From an uncultured Bacteroidales bacterium (GTDB taxonomy: Bacteria; Bacteroidota; Bacteroidia; Bacteroidales; P3), in NCBI GenBank assembly GCA_944321735.1, contig CALUMK010000003.1, forward strand, positions 79,048 to 143,047: a stretch of DNA of 64,000 bases, read 5' to 3'. Below, piece after piece: positions 7,568 through 16,031 of this stretch. Below the pieces are notes generated by a model. The model was not told the DNA's origin. It worked only from the letters and a program-made list of their open reading frames with translations, and did no database searches. Numbering within the stretch: the first letter of the stretch is position 1; every line of letters begins with the position of its first letter. The position numbers and the translations under genes were made by a program.

Positions 7568-8695
7568 ATGACAATGGAAAAAGAAATGCATAAAGGGGGC
7601 GGTCGATCGGAGTTCCGGGGAACAAGGCCGCAAAAAACTGAAAAGGAAGAACGTTTGCGGATAGGAATCACTCCAGGAGAAGGATCGGATTTCGATTACG
7701 AGATTTTGGCTCGTTTGTTTGCCGATACTTCGGCTTTTGAAACAGCTTTGCCTTTTGTTTACGGTTCGGCAAGGAAACTGATGGAAGCTGCCCGCCGGAT
7801 CGGGATAAATGAAGCTAATCCGTTAGTCCAGCATAATATTGTTGATGTCAAAGGCCGGCGTGTGCAGGTGGTGGAGCCTGAACGCCCGGAAGATGCGTCT
7901 GAAAGGGATATCTATTCCATTTTTCAAGAGGTGGTGGCTGATTTGAAAGGCGGGCATCTTCGAGCCTTGGTATCTATGCCCATCAATGAAGGTAATGTTC
8001 GTCAGAAATATCCGGATTTCAAGAACCAAGCCGTTTCCGTGGCTTCGGCATTTCCGGGTAATCCGTTCAGGATGTTGTTGTGCGAGAATCTTCGTCTGAG
8101 TTTTTTGACAACCGTTAGGCGGGAGGATTCCGAATCCTATCTTTCCAATCAACGTATAGAGCAGCGGATTCGGGATTTGTACCGGACCCTGCAGATGGAT
8201 TTCTCAATCACGACACCTCGTATTGCGGTTTTGGGGATGAACAAGGATTTGCAATCGGACCGTATTACATTGCCAGGAACTCAGCGAATTATGCCTGTGG
8301 TTAATTCCTTGTTTGAGAGCGGAATGCCTGTTTTCGGCCCGTTTCCTGCCAGAGCCTTTCTGGCCAGTCAGGATATAAGGGCTTTCGATGCCGTGCTTTG
8401 CATGTATAAGGAGCAGATGGAGATGTTTGTGGAAAACTGCCGTCGGGAGGATATGTGTTATTTTACGGCTTCTCTTCCTGTGATTCATATAGAAACGATG
8501 CCTGTTGGCGATGATTTGGATGAGGCTTTCCGCTCTTTGTTCCGTGCTGTTTGCTTGGCGATGGACATGGATGCGGCTCGTCAGCAGAATCGTTTGCTGA
8601 ATGAAAATCCTCTTAGGTACGCAAACTACCGTTCGAGCCGTCGGGATGGAAGGGACGATGATGTTTCGGAGAGAATGCTGGCGGAAGACCAGTGA
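7568..8695 (+). CDS. PdxA-like protein lacking the metal-binding histidines
   Basis: The 375-residue product aligns along its length with 4-hydroxythreonine-4-phosphate dehydrogenase (PdxA), an enzyme of vitamin B6 synthesis: RIGITPGEGSDFDYEI at the N-terminus, PFVYGSARK, DLKGGHLRALVSMPINEG, RIAVLGMN and GPFPARAFLAS. The metal-binding histidines of PdxA appear to be missing. The usual TGHIPL/THLPL segment reads TTVRRE, NPHAG reads NKDLQSD, and MYHDQG reads MYKEQM. The GHTE substrate motif is also lost (QAVSVASAF). The frame is intact, with no stops. It may therefore be a non-catalytic paralogue with a binding or regulatory role. It lies just upstream of MurF-Alr, which needs PLP. The fold is likely, the loss of activity is inferred. 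Confidence 0.8.
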   Translation: MTMEKEMHKGGGRSEFRGTRPQKTEKEERLRIGITPGEGSDFDYEILARLFADTSAFETALPFVYGSARKLMEAARRIGINEANPLVQHNIVDVKGRRVQVVEPERPEDASERDIYSIFQEVVADLKGGHLRALVSMPINEGNVRQKYPDFKNQAVSVASAFPGNPFRMLLCENLRLSFLTTVRREDSESYLSNQRIEQRIRDLYRTLQMDFSITTPRIAVLGMNKDLQSDRITLPGTQRIMPVVNSLFESGMPVFGPFPARAFLASQDIRAFDAVLCMYKEQMEMFVENCRREDMCYFTASLPVIHIETMPVGDDLDEAFRSLFRAVCLAMDMDAARQQNRLLNENPLRYANYRSSRRDGRDDDVSERMLAEDQ

Positions 8696-8775
8696 CATGA
8701 ATTTCAAAAGAAACAGTAGGGGGCTTGGTTCACTTTCCGGTTTGCGTTGGATTGTGGCCAGGCCTTTTTCCTAAT

Positions 8776-8783
8776 AAGGAGGG
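8776..8783 (+). promoter_or_regulatory. Strong Shine-Dalgarno sequence before murF-alr
   Basis: AAGGAGGG ends 4 nt before the ATG at 8788. Most genes in this window have A-rich leaders without such a site, so it both fixes the start of murF-alr and is unusual for the phylum. Confidence 0.7.
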
Positions 8784-8787
8784 TAAG

Positions 8788-11352
8788 ATGCAGATTGCTT
8801 CGTTTACATTGAAGTCTATCGTGGAAGCCACGCATGGACGTTGTCGTCAAGCTGGAGGCTGGATTGTGGCGGGGGATCAATCCTTGGATAAGCGGGTCGA
8901 TCAGGTAATCACGGATAGCCGTAATTTCGAGGTGGTGCATTCGGCCTTGTTCGTGGCATTGAAAAGCCGGAAGAACGATGGGCATCGTTATGTGCGGCAA
9001 ATGTACGAGGCGGGGGTTCGGTGTTTCTTGGTAAGCCAGTCCCTTCCTGAGTCCAGTGCCATGCCGGATGCGTTTTTCATTGAAGTGGAGGACACCTTGA
9101 CTGCTTTGCAGGAATGGGCGGCCTGGCATCGTTCCCGCTTTTCTGTTCCGGTCGTCGGGATTACGGGGAGCAACGGCAAAACCATAGTGAAAGAATGGCT
9201 TTCATTCTTGCTGGGCTTCGACAAGCATATTGTCCGTAGCCCCAAAAGCTTCAATTCCCAGATAGGAGTTCCTTTGTCGGTACTTCAGATGGACGCTGCC
9301 GATGACATGGGGCTTTTTGAGGCGGGGGTTTCCAAGCCGGGGGAAATGGCGAGCCTGAGGGGAGTCATGCAGCCGACGATAGGGATTCTGACCAATATTG
9401 GAGCCGCTCATGATGCGGGCTTCGAGAATCGCCGGCAAAAGGCTTGCGAGAAATTGAAACTGTTCGGTTTGTCGCAGAAGGTGATTTATTGTTCAGATTA
9501 TCAAGATGTAAAAGCGGCTTTGGAGAATGGGGGCTTGCCGGCGAGCGTCCAATTGCTGAGTTGGAGTGCGGCGAAAACGGAAAATCTGGTATCTTCTGCC
9601 GCTTCAGTCGATTTGCGGATCCTGGAAAACCGGATTCATCCGGGCGGACGTACGCTCAAGGCTCTTTTCCACGGAGAAGAGCATAGTTTGGAAATACCTT
9701 TTTCAGACCAGGCTTCTTTTGAGAATGCGGTGCATTGCTGGTTGTTCATGCTGGATGCCGGCTATGCGGACAAGGTTATTGAAGAGCGTTTCCGTCAGTT
9801 GCCTTCGTTGAAGATGCGGATGGAAATGAAGGAGGGGATAGGGCATAGCTGGATTTTGAACGATGCCTACAGTTCGGATTACACATCTTTTTGCATGGCG
9901 GTGGATTTTTTGTGCAATCATGCGCAAGGTAAGCCTTGTTGTGTAATCATGTCGGATATTTTGCAAAGCGGGATGCCGGAGAAAGAGTTGTATGATGAGG
10001 TTGCGAAGGTCTTGCGTCAGAAAGGCATTAGGGAACTTGTCGCGGTCGGATCGGCTTTGATGCGTCAGCAGCTGTGCTTTGCCGGTTTCGAGGCTCGTTT
10101 TTATCCGGATACGGAGCGCTTGTTGCAGTATTTCCGTAGCGAAGACTATGCCGGAAAGGCGATTTTGCTCAAAGGGGCAAGGATTTTTGAATTCGAAAAG
10201 ATTGATGCCTTGTTGCAGCGTCGGGTCCACGAAACGGTGATGGAGGTGAATTTGAGTGCATTGGTGCACAATCTGAATTATTTTCGTAGTCTTCTGAAAC
10301 CGGAAACCAAGCTGATGGTGATGGGCAAGGCTTTCTCTTACGGAAGCGGAAGCCACGAGATTGCCGATGTCTTGGAGTTCAATCATGTGGATTATGTGAC
10401 AGTGGCTTATGTGGATGAGGCGGTTGCATTGCGGAACAACGGAATCAGATTGCCCATCATGTGTATGAATGCAGAGGTCGAAGGCTTGGAAACCGCTGTC
10501 CGTTACCAGGTGGAACCGGCCATTTATAACTTTCGTATGCTGGAAACCCTGGAGAATTATCTTTCAGGAGAGAATCTTCCTTCCGGCCTCGCCTCGGGTT
10601 CCGTGCCGCACGTGGTCAAAGTCCATATAGGTCTGGATACCGGGATGCACCGGATGGGCTTCGAGGAAAAGGATTTAGACGTCCTTTTGCCTCGCTTGGC
10701 TTCCAATCCCCGCATCAAAGTGCAGTCGGTCTATACCCATCTGGCCACGGCAGATATGCCGGAGATGGATTTTTATACCCGGAAACAACTTGACTTGTAC
10801 ACTCGGATGAGCCATCGTTTCAAAGTTCTGTTTCCGGACATTCTGCGGCATTGCCTCAATACGGCGGGTATATTCTATTATTCGGATTACCAGTTTGAGA
10901 TGGTTCGTTTGGGGATTGGCTTGTACGGCGTTGGCACAGACGATGCCATGCAATCGCATTTGGAGACGGTCAGCACATTGAAGACGGTCATCTCTCAGAT
11001 ACGGACGATTCCAGCCGGGGATGCCGTTGGCTATGGCCGTCGCTTTGTGGCACGGCAGCCCAGCCGGATCGGGGTTATCGGGATAGGTTATGCCGATGGC
11101 TTGAACCGCCATTTGGGAAATGGGCGTTATCAAGTTGTGGTCAATGGAGCCAAGGTGCCGATTATTGGCAGCATTTGTATGGATATGTGCATGATAGATT
11201 TGACAGATGTGTCAGCGCAGGAGGGGGATGAGGTAGAGGTTTTTGGATTGAACAACCCGATCGACCAAATGGCAAGAAGCCTTGATACGATTCCATACGA
11301 GATTCTGACGTCGGTATCGTTGCGAGTCAAGCGTGTGTATATCACGGATTAG
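8788..11352 (+). CDS. murF-alr: Bifunctional MurF ligase / alanine racemase
   Basis: A fused cell-wall enzyme of 854 residues. The N-terminal half is the MurF ligase, which adds D-Ala-D-Ala to UDP-MurNAc-tripeptide; its ATP loop is GITGSNGKTIVKEW at about 124-137. The C-terminal half, from about residue 480, is a PLP-dependent alanine racemase. Its PLP lysine lies in MGKAFSYGSG (Lys near 514), the catalytic tyrosine region is VGYGRRF, and the family segment GSICMDMCMIDLTD is near the end. This fusion is typical of Bacteroidetes and ties D-Ala supply to its use. The start at 8788 follows a strong Shine-Dalgarno site; an upstream start at 8725 is not needed. It ends facing the PBP1A gene. Confidence 0.96.
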   Translation: MQIASFTLKSIVEATHGRCRQAGGWIVAGDQSLDKRVDQVITDSRNFEVVHSALFVALKSRKNDGHRYVRQMYEAGVRCFLVSQSLPESSAMPDAFFIEVEDTLTALQEWAAWHRSRFSVPVVGITGSNGKTIVKEWLSFLLGFDKHIVRSPKSFNSQIGVPLSVLQMDAADDMGLFEAGVSKPGEMASLRGVMQPTIGILTNIGAAHDAGFENRRQKACEKLKLFGLSQKVIYCSDYQDVKAALENGGLPASVQLLSWSAAKTENLVSSAASVDLRILENRIHPGGRTLKALFHGEEHSLEIPFSDQASFENAVHCWLFMLDAGYADKVIEERFRQLPSLKMRMEMKEGIGHSWILNDAYSSDYTSFCMAVDFLCNHAQGKPCCVIMSDILQSGMPEKELYDEVAKVLRQKGIRELVAVGSALMRQQLCFAGFEARFYPDTERLLQYFRSEDYAGKAILLKGARIFEFEKIDALLQRRVHETVMEVNLSALVHNLNYFRSLLKPETKLMVMGKAFSYGSGSHEIADVLEFNHVDYVTVAYVDEAVALRNNGIRLPIMCMNAEVEGLETAVRYQVEPAIYNFRMLETLENYLSGENLPSGLASGSVPHVVKVHIGLDTGMHRMGFEEKDLDVLLPRLASNPRIKVQSVYTHLATADMPEMDFYTRKQLDLYTRMSHRFKVLFPDILRHCLNTAGIFYYSDYQFEMVRLGIGLYGVGTDDAMQSHLETVSTLKTVISQIRTIPAGDAVGYGRRFVARQPSRIGVIGIGYADGLNRHLGNGRYQVVVNGAKVPIIGSICMDMCMIDLTDVSAQEGDEVEVFGLNNPIDQMARSLDTIPYEILTSVSLRVKRVYITD

Positions 11353-11360
11353 ACTTTGAT

Positions 11361-11406
11361 GGCAGGCATTGCCTTATCGGGTATTATGCGGTGGAGGATG
11401 CCTGCC
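11361..11406. repeat. 9-bp perfect inverted repeat between convergent murF-alr and PBP1A genes
   Basis: GGCAGGCAT (11361-11369) pairs with ATGCCTGCC (11398-11406) across a 28-nt loop. It lies in the 63-bp space between the two stop codons. There is no long T-run on either side, but the position fits a two-way transcript end or stabiliser. Confidence 0.5.
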
Positions 11407-11415
11407 ACGGATTTG

Positions 11416-13767
11416 TTACATCAGGTTGTTCAGGTCGTTATGTGTCGGTTCTTCCACGACTCCTTGCATCGGCTGGTTGGCAACCGGGTTTGTGCCGGAG
11501 CAGTTCAAGTCAACGCCTTCCAATTCCGGAGGGCATTCAAAGTCGTCCTGCGGGAAATGCAGCACTGCCGAATCCTGCAAGATGTTTCTCATATAGATGG
11601 ACCATACGGGTAATGCCGCATTGGCTCCTTGCCCTAAACGCATGCTGTTGAAATGGATGGAGCGTAATTCTCCTCCCACCCACACTCCGCTTGCCAGCGT
11701 AGGGGTGATTCCCATGAACCAGGCATCGGAATGGTTTTGGGTAGTGCCGGTTTTTCCGGCTACCGGCAGTTTGAGACCGTATTTCCAGCGCACCCGGCGT
11801 CCGCTCCCTTCATCTACCACGCCTTTCATCAAATCCAGCATCAGGTAAGCGGTTTTGGCGTTCATGGCTTCTTCTGTCTGGGGCGTGAATTCTTCCAATA
11901 CGATTCCGTTTTTGTCTTCAATCCGGGTAATGAAGGTAGGGTCGATATGGATGCCTTTGTTGGCGTATGTCGCCATCGCGCTGACCATTTCCATGACAGA
12001 AATATCCATGGTTCCCAAGCAAATGGAAGGAACCGGTTCCATGGGTGCCGTGATTCCCAGCCGACGGGTCAGATCGATGACCGCTTCAGGGGGGAACTGC
12101 TTGATCAGGTAGGCCGTTACCCAGTTGATGGAATTGGCCAAGGCCCATCGAAGGCTTACCATTTCTCCTTCCTTGGCCTTTGAAGAATTGGTCGGGCACC
12201 ATTCCGTACCATCGGGCAAGGGCACGCATACCGGTACATTCGGCACTTCGGTGCAGGGCAGGTATCCGCCATCCTGCATGGCCAGGGTATAGACAAAAGG
12301 CTTGAAAGTCGAGCCTACCTGGCGGCGGCCTTGGGAAGCGTTGTCGTATTTGAAGTATTTGTAGCTGATGTCTCCTACGTAGGCTCTGACATAGCCGGTC
12401 TGGGGTTCAATCGAAATCAGGGCGCAATGCAGGAACCATTTGTGATACCAAAGCGAGTCCCAAGGCGTCATGATGGTGTCTTTTTCACCTCCGTTCCAGC
12501 TGAAAACCTTCATTTTGACCTTGGTATGAAAGGCTTTGTGGATTTCTTCTTCCGAAGCGCCGGCGGCTTTCATCGAGCGGTAACGATCCGAATTCTTCAT
12601 GGCTTGCTCCATGAATTTGTTTACTTCGCTGGTCGGGATGTCGTTCGAGAAAGGTGCATTCCGCTCGTTTTTCACATCATTGCGGAAATCGGCTTGCAAT
12701 GTGCCGCCGACCCATTCGGCTATGGCGTCTTCGGCATGTTTCTGCATCCGCGTGTTGAGCGTGGTGTAAATCTTGAGGCCGTCCCGGTATAGGTCGTAGG
12801 GTGTTCCGTCTGCTTTTTCATGTTTTTTGCACCATTCGTTCATGTATTGGCGCACGTATTCCCTGAAATAGGTTCCCGTCCCTTCCGTATGGTCTTGACG
12901 TGCAAAGCGGCTCATGTCGATGGGCAAGGCGCTCAAGGTATCGTACTGTGTTTGATTGATGTAATCGCATTTGAGCATTTGCCCTAAGACCACGTTCCGT
13001 CTTTGCTTCGAGTTTTCCGGGTTCCGGACAGGATTGTAATAGGTGGTCGCTTTGAGCATTCCGACTAAGATGGCGGCTTCATCGATGTCCAGCTCTGCGG
13101 GGGTCTTCCCAAAATAGGTTTTGGCAGCAGTCTTTATGCCGTAGGCGTTGTTCCCGAAATCTACCGTATTGAAATACATGGCCAGGATTTCGCTTTTGGA
13201 ATAGTTATGTTCCAATTTGACAGCGATGACCCATTCCTTGAATTTTCGTATGGCCAATCCGGCTTTGCTGAGTTTTTGGCGAGGAAATAGGTTTTTGGCT
13301 AATTGCTGGCTGATGGTACTGCCGCCCCCTCCGCTGCGGTCTCCCCGCAGGATGGATTTCCAGAGTACGCGTCCTAACGACCGTAAGTCGATGCCGCTAT
13401 GTGTGTAAAAACGACTGTCTTCAGTAGCGATCAGTGCCTGAATCAAATAGGGCGACAATTCATTGAATTCTGCATTTGTCCGGTTTTCCACGTAGTAAGT
13501 TCCAATGACTTGCTGGTCTGCGCTGATGATTTCCGAGGCCAGGGAACTCTCCGGGTTTTCCAGGTCTTCGAAGGTGGGCATGAATCCGAACACGCCGCTG
13601 GCGATGAAAATGAAGAGCAAGGCGACAAGCCCTACGAGGGAAGCGAAAATTCCCCATAGGATTTTTCTGTATTTGTTTCTCTTTTTGTCTTTGCCTGCTG
13701 TCTTCTTGGGCAATGTCGTGCCGGAAGAAGATTTTGCATTGGTTTTACGTATGTTTGTTTTCGGCAT
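11416..13767 (-). CDS. mrcA: Penicillin-binding protein 1A (transglycosylase/transpeptidase)
   Basis: An inner-membrane enzyme that polymerises and cross-links peptidoglycan. The 783-residue chain has a basic N-terminus, one membrane helix (LWGIFASLVGLVALLFIFIA), then the GT51 domain with ATEDSRFYTHSGID and GGSTISQQLAKNLF. The transpeptidase domain follows, with the active-site SxxK in GSTFKPFVY, SxN in ANSINW and the KTG motif in GKTGTTQ. An insertion of about 60 residues with charged sequence separates the two domains. The start MPKTNIRK at 13767 is preferred over one ten codons earlier. It is last in the operon holB - PSP1 - gldH - PBP1A. Confidence 0.95.
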   Translation of the reverse strand: MPKTNIRKTNAKSSSGTTLPKKTAGKDKKRNKYRKILWGIFASLVGLVALLFIFIASGVFGFMPTFEDLENPESSLASEIISADQQVIGTYYVENRTNAEFNELSPYLIQALIATEDSRFYTHSGIDLRSLGRVLWKSILRGDRSGGGGSTISQQLAKNLFPRQKLSKAGLAIRKFKEWVIAVKLEHNYSKSEILAMYFNTVDFGNNAYGIKTAAKTYFGKTPAELDIDEAAILVGMLKATTYYNPVRNPENSKQRRNVVLGQMLKCDYINQTQYDTLSALPIDMSRFARQDHTEGTGTYFREYVRQYMNEWCKKHEKADGTPYDLYRDGLKIYTTLNTRMQKHAEDAIAEWVGGTLQADFRNDVKNERNAPFSNDIPTSEVNKFMEQAMKNSDRYRSMKAAGASEEEIHKAFHTKVKMKVFSWNGGEKDTIMTPWDSLWYHKWFLHCALISIEPQTGYVRAYVGDISYKYFKYDNASQGRRQVGSTFKPFVYTLAMQDGGYLPCTEVPNVPVCVPLPDGTEWCPTNSSKAKEGEMVSLRWALANSINWVTAYLIKQFPPEAVIDLTRRLGITAPMEPVPSICLGTMDISVMEMVSAMATYANKGIHIDPTFITRIEDKNGIVLEEFTPQTEEAMNAKTAYLMLDLMKGVVDEGSGRRVRWKYGLKLPVAGKTGTTQNHSDAWFMGITPTLASGVWVGGELRSIHFNSMRLGQGANAALPVWSIYMRNILQDSAVLHFPQDDFECPPELEGVDLNCSGTNPVANQPMQGVVEEPTHNDLNNLM

Positions 13768-13825
13768 TTTCAGGTTTTTTTTTGGTCTGTAGAACAAATT
13801 GTCGTTGGGAAACAGTTTTGCCGCT

Positions 13826-14323
13826 TTACTGGTGGGGGCTTATTTTCATTCCTGTGGCGACAATGCCTTGCAGGGTGTCTTCCCGCATGGCTTGGCGGAT
13901 TTCAAACCGGTATTCTCCTGTTTGAGGGAAGCGGATATCTTGTTTATATAGGAATCCGATATTGTGGAACTTTCCGAACCGGCTGCCTATCCATTTGCCG
14001 TCTTTGGTAGCTAAGATGCATTCCAAGGTGTCAATATGGGTTTCCATATCGGGAAAGATAGTGGTGATTAGAAAATAAGCATTGCTCCAGTGGTAAGTGT
14101 CGTTATGTTTGATGCTTAATACCCAATCATAGCCGGTGCTGGTATCTGAGACCTGTGTGTCAAAGGATACGGCTTCCGTATAGACCCATCCGTTCCGGGG
14201 CAGGTCGTAGGTCTTGTCCAATAAAGTACCTCGGGTACATGCCCCCAGGCACGATACTGCCAGTAAGAGAGGAAGAAGCAGTCTTTTGCTTTTATTGCTG
14301 GTTCGTTTGTTCGTTCCCGTCAT
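13826..14323 (-). CDS. gldH: Gliding motility / T9SS-associated lipoprotein GldH
   Basis: 165 residues with a lipoprotein signal ending LAVSCLGAC (Cys 29). GldH is known from flavobacterial gliding, and homologues occur in non-gliding Bacteroidales. Family motifs seen are the N-terminal PRNGWVYTEAVSF, DTLECILATKDGKWIGS and the C-terminal FPQTGEYRFEIRQAMREDTL. Its first 32 nt overlap the 3' end of the PSP1 gene in another frame, which suggests coupled translation. The order holB - PSP1 gene - gldH - PBP1A is one I recognise from other Bacteroidetes. Together with the CHU_C protein at 58.5-59.7 kb it suggests a type IX secretion system in this organism. Confidence 0.88.
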   Translation of the reverse strand: MTGTNKRTSNKSKRLLLPLLLAVSCLGACTRGTLLDKTYDLPRNGWVYTEAVSFDTQVSDTSTGYDWVLSIKHNDTYHWSNAYFLITTIFPDMETHIDTLECILATKDGKWIGSRFGKFHNIGFLYKQDIRFPQTGEYRFEIRQAMREDTLQGIVATGMKISPHQ

Positions 14324-16007
14324 TTTGCTTGGGTTTCAAAATGGGTTTTTGGAGTGGCCGGGGAGGGCGGCGGTTTTTCCCTGATGCGTTTTGAATTTGA
14401 GCGGGCTTGGGTTCGTTCGGATTCCGTTGGAAGCTTGCGTTCTGCCGGTTGTCTGCGGGAGTCTGGCGTTCTCTGTTTCCTTGGGGACGATTCATCCGAG
14501 GATTTTGATTGGCTCGCTCTTGCCGGGATGCGTTGCTTTTGTCTTCAGTCTGGATGGGTTGTATCGGGTTCTGCCCGTTTTTCTTTTTGGCTCCCCGGTT
14601 ATTGTCCTTGTGTTTGCGGTTGTCCTTGGGTTTGTCGAAACGGGTCAAGTCGTCTTGGCCGACCACTTGTTGGAACTCAGGAACAGGTTCGGCGTTCTGG
14701 CTTTTCCCTTTGGCAAAATCCTGCAAACTGCTCACGCTTTCTCCGGCTTTGTTCTTTTCTATGATATCCAGTACTTTATCGACTTTTAAGTCTATGGGTG
14801 TGCCAGGATTGTCGTTGTACACGAAAGTCATTGTGCGTTTCAACGGATCCATCTTGATGCAATGCGCGTCACCTTGTTCGGTTTTTATTTGGGTTTTGGA
14901 ATCGGGCATTGCTTGAAGGGCGTCCATGTAAACTTCGTATTCGAAGTTGAGGCAGCATTTAAGTTTGCTGCATTGTCCGGCTAGTTTCTGTGGATTAAGA
15001 GATACTTGCTGGATTCGAGCAGTATGCGTGCCGACGGAAGTGAAGTTGTGCAGGAATGAAACGCAGCAGAGTTCCCGTCCGCAAGAACCGATGCCGCCCA
15101 GAATCCCTGATTCTTGCCGGGCTCCGATTTGGCGCATTTCAATCCGGAGCTTGAATTCTTCGGCATAGAGCTTTATAAGCTGGCGGAAATCCACACGGTC
15201 ATCGGCGGTATAGTAGAAAATGGCTTTCGTGAAGTCTCCTTGGATTTCCACATTGTTGATTTTCATGCTTAACCCTAATTGGGCGGCAATAATCCGGGCT
15301 CTACGTTGCATTTCTTTCTCGGCTTGGATAGTCTCAATCCATTTGTCGATATCGTTTTGCCGGGCTTTGCGGTATATTCTTCGGATGGTAGGGCTGTCTG
15401 GATCTATCCCTTTCTTTTTCAGTTGGAGGCGGACCAGTTCTCCTCGCAGGCAGATGATTCCCGTGTCGTGCCCGTTGGTGCTTTCCACTGTCACGATGTC
15501 TCCTGTTTGGAAGTTTTGCGGGTTTTCGTTGTCGGGAATCCGGAAAAAGTCCTTATGTGTGTTTTTGAACCGGACTTGTACTATCGGGAAATTGCTTTCC
15601 GCATTCATGCACGGGAAGGTGTTTGACCATTCGTAGCAGTGCATCTGGGCGCAATGCCCCATTTGTCGGTATCGGTCACGGCTGCTTTCCTCAAGCTTTG
15701 GGGCATGGGAAAGGCCTCGGCTGTTGAAGATGTTTTCGTCCGTTGCCATCCGGCAGAAGATTTCGTCTTCGTCAAAGTCTTCCACATCGGGAATGTCTGG
15801 ACAACGCGGCAATTCTTCCTTTTCCACGGCCGGCCTCGGTCGGGCCGTGTGGTTGGAATTGGATGCTATCGATATCGAGGTATCGGTACGCGTTTCTTCC
15901 AAGAAGGTTGCGGTCTCTTCGATTCGGACACTATGGCTCTCGATGCTTGCTGCCATTGTTTCCTGCTTGATGTTGGCTGCTGGGGTGCTATTGTCGTTCG
16001 GATTCAT
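14292..16007 (-). CDS. PSP1 C-terminal domain protein (YaaT/RicT-like)
   Basis: 571 residues. The core of about 270 residues carries the PSP1 domain with the cysteine pairs CGRELCCVSF and CSKLKCCLNFEYEVY, also found in Bacillus YaaT/RicT, where the protein works with RicA and RicF on an Fe-S-dependent control of RNA processing. Whether that role holds here is unknown. The first 90 residues are Ser/Thr/Glu-rich, and the last 130 are low-complexity Asn/Gln/Pro/Lys-rich and probably disordered. It lies between holB and gldH, with 24 nt to holB and a 32-nt overlap with gldH. Family assignment is firm, function open. Confidence 0.9.
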   Translation of the reverse strand: MNPNDNSTPAANIKQETMAASIESHSVRIEETATFLEETRTDTSISIASNSNHTARPRPAVEKEELPRCPDIPDVEDFDEDEIFCRMATDENIFNSRGLSHAPKLEESSRDRYRQMGHCAQMHCYEWSNTFPCMNAESNFPIVQVRFKNTHKDFFRIPDNENPQNFQTGDIVTVESTNGHDTGIICLRGELVRLQLKKKGIDPDSPTIRRIYRKARQNDIDKWIETIQAEKEMQRRARIIAAQLGLSMKINNVEIQGDFTKAIFYYTADDRVDFRQLIKLYAEEFKLRIEMRQIGARQESGILGGIGSCGRELCCVSFLHNFTSVGTHTARIQQVSLNPQKLAGQCSKLKCCLNFEYEVYMDALQAMPDSKTQIKTEQGDAHCIKMDPLKRTMTFVYNDNPGTPIDLKVDKVLDIIEKNKAGESVSSLQDFAKGKSQNAEPVPEFQQVVGQDDLTRFDKPKDNRKHKDNNRGAKKKNGQNPIQPIQTEDKSNASRQERANQNPRMNRPQGNRERQTPADNRQNASFQRNPNEPKPAQIQNASGKNRRPPRPLQKPILKPKQNDGNEQTNQQ

Positions 16008-16031
16008 GTCTGTGTGTTTTTCGGGCCTCTT

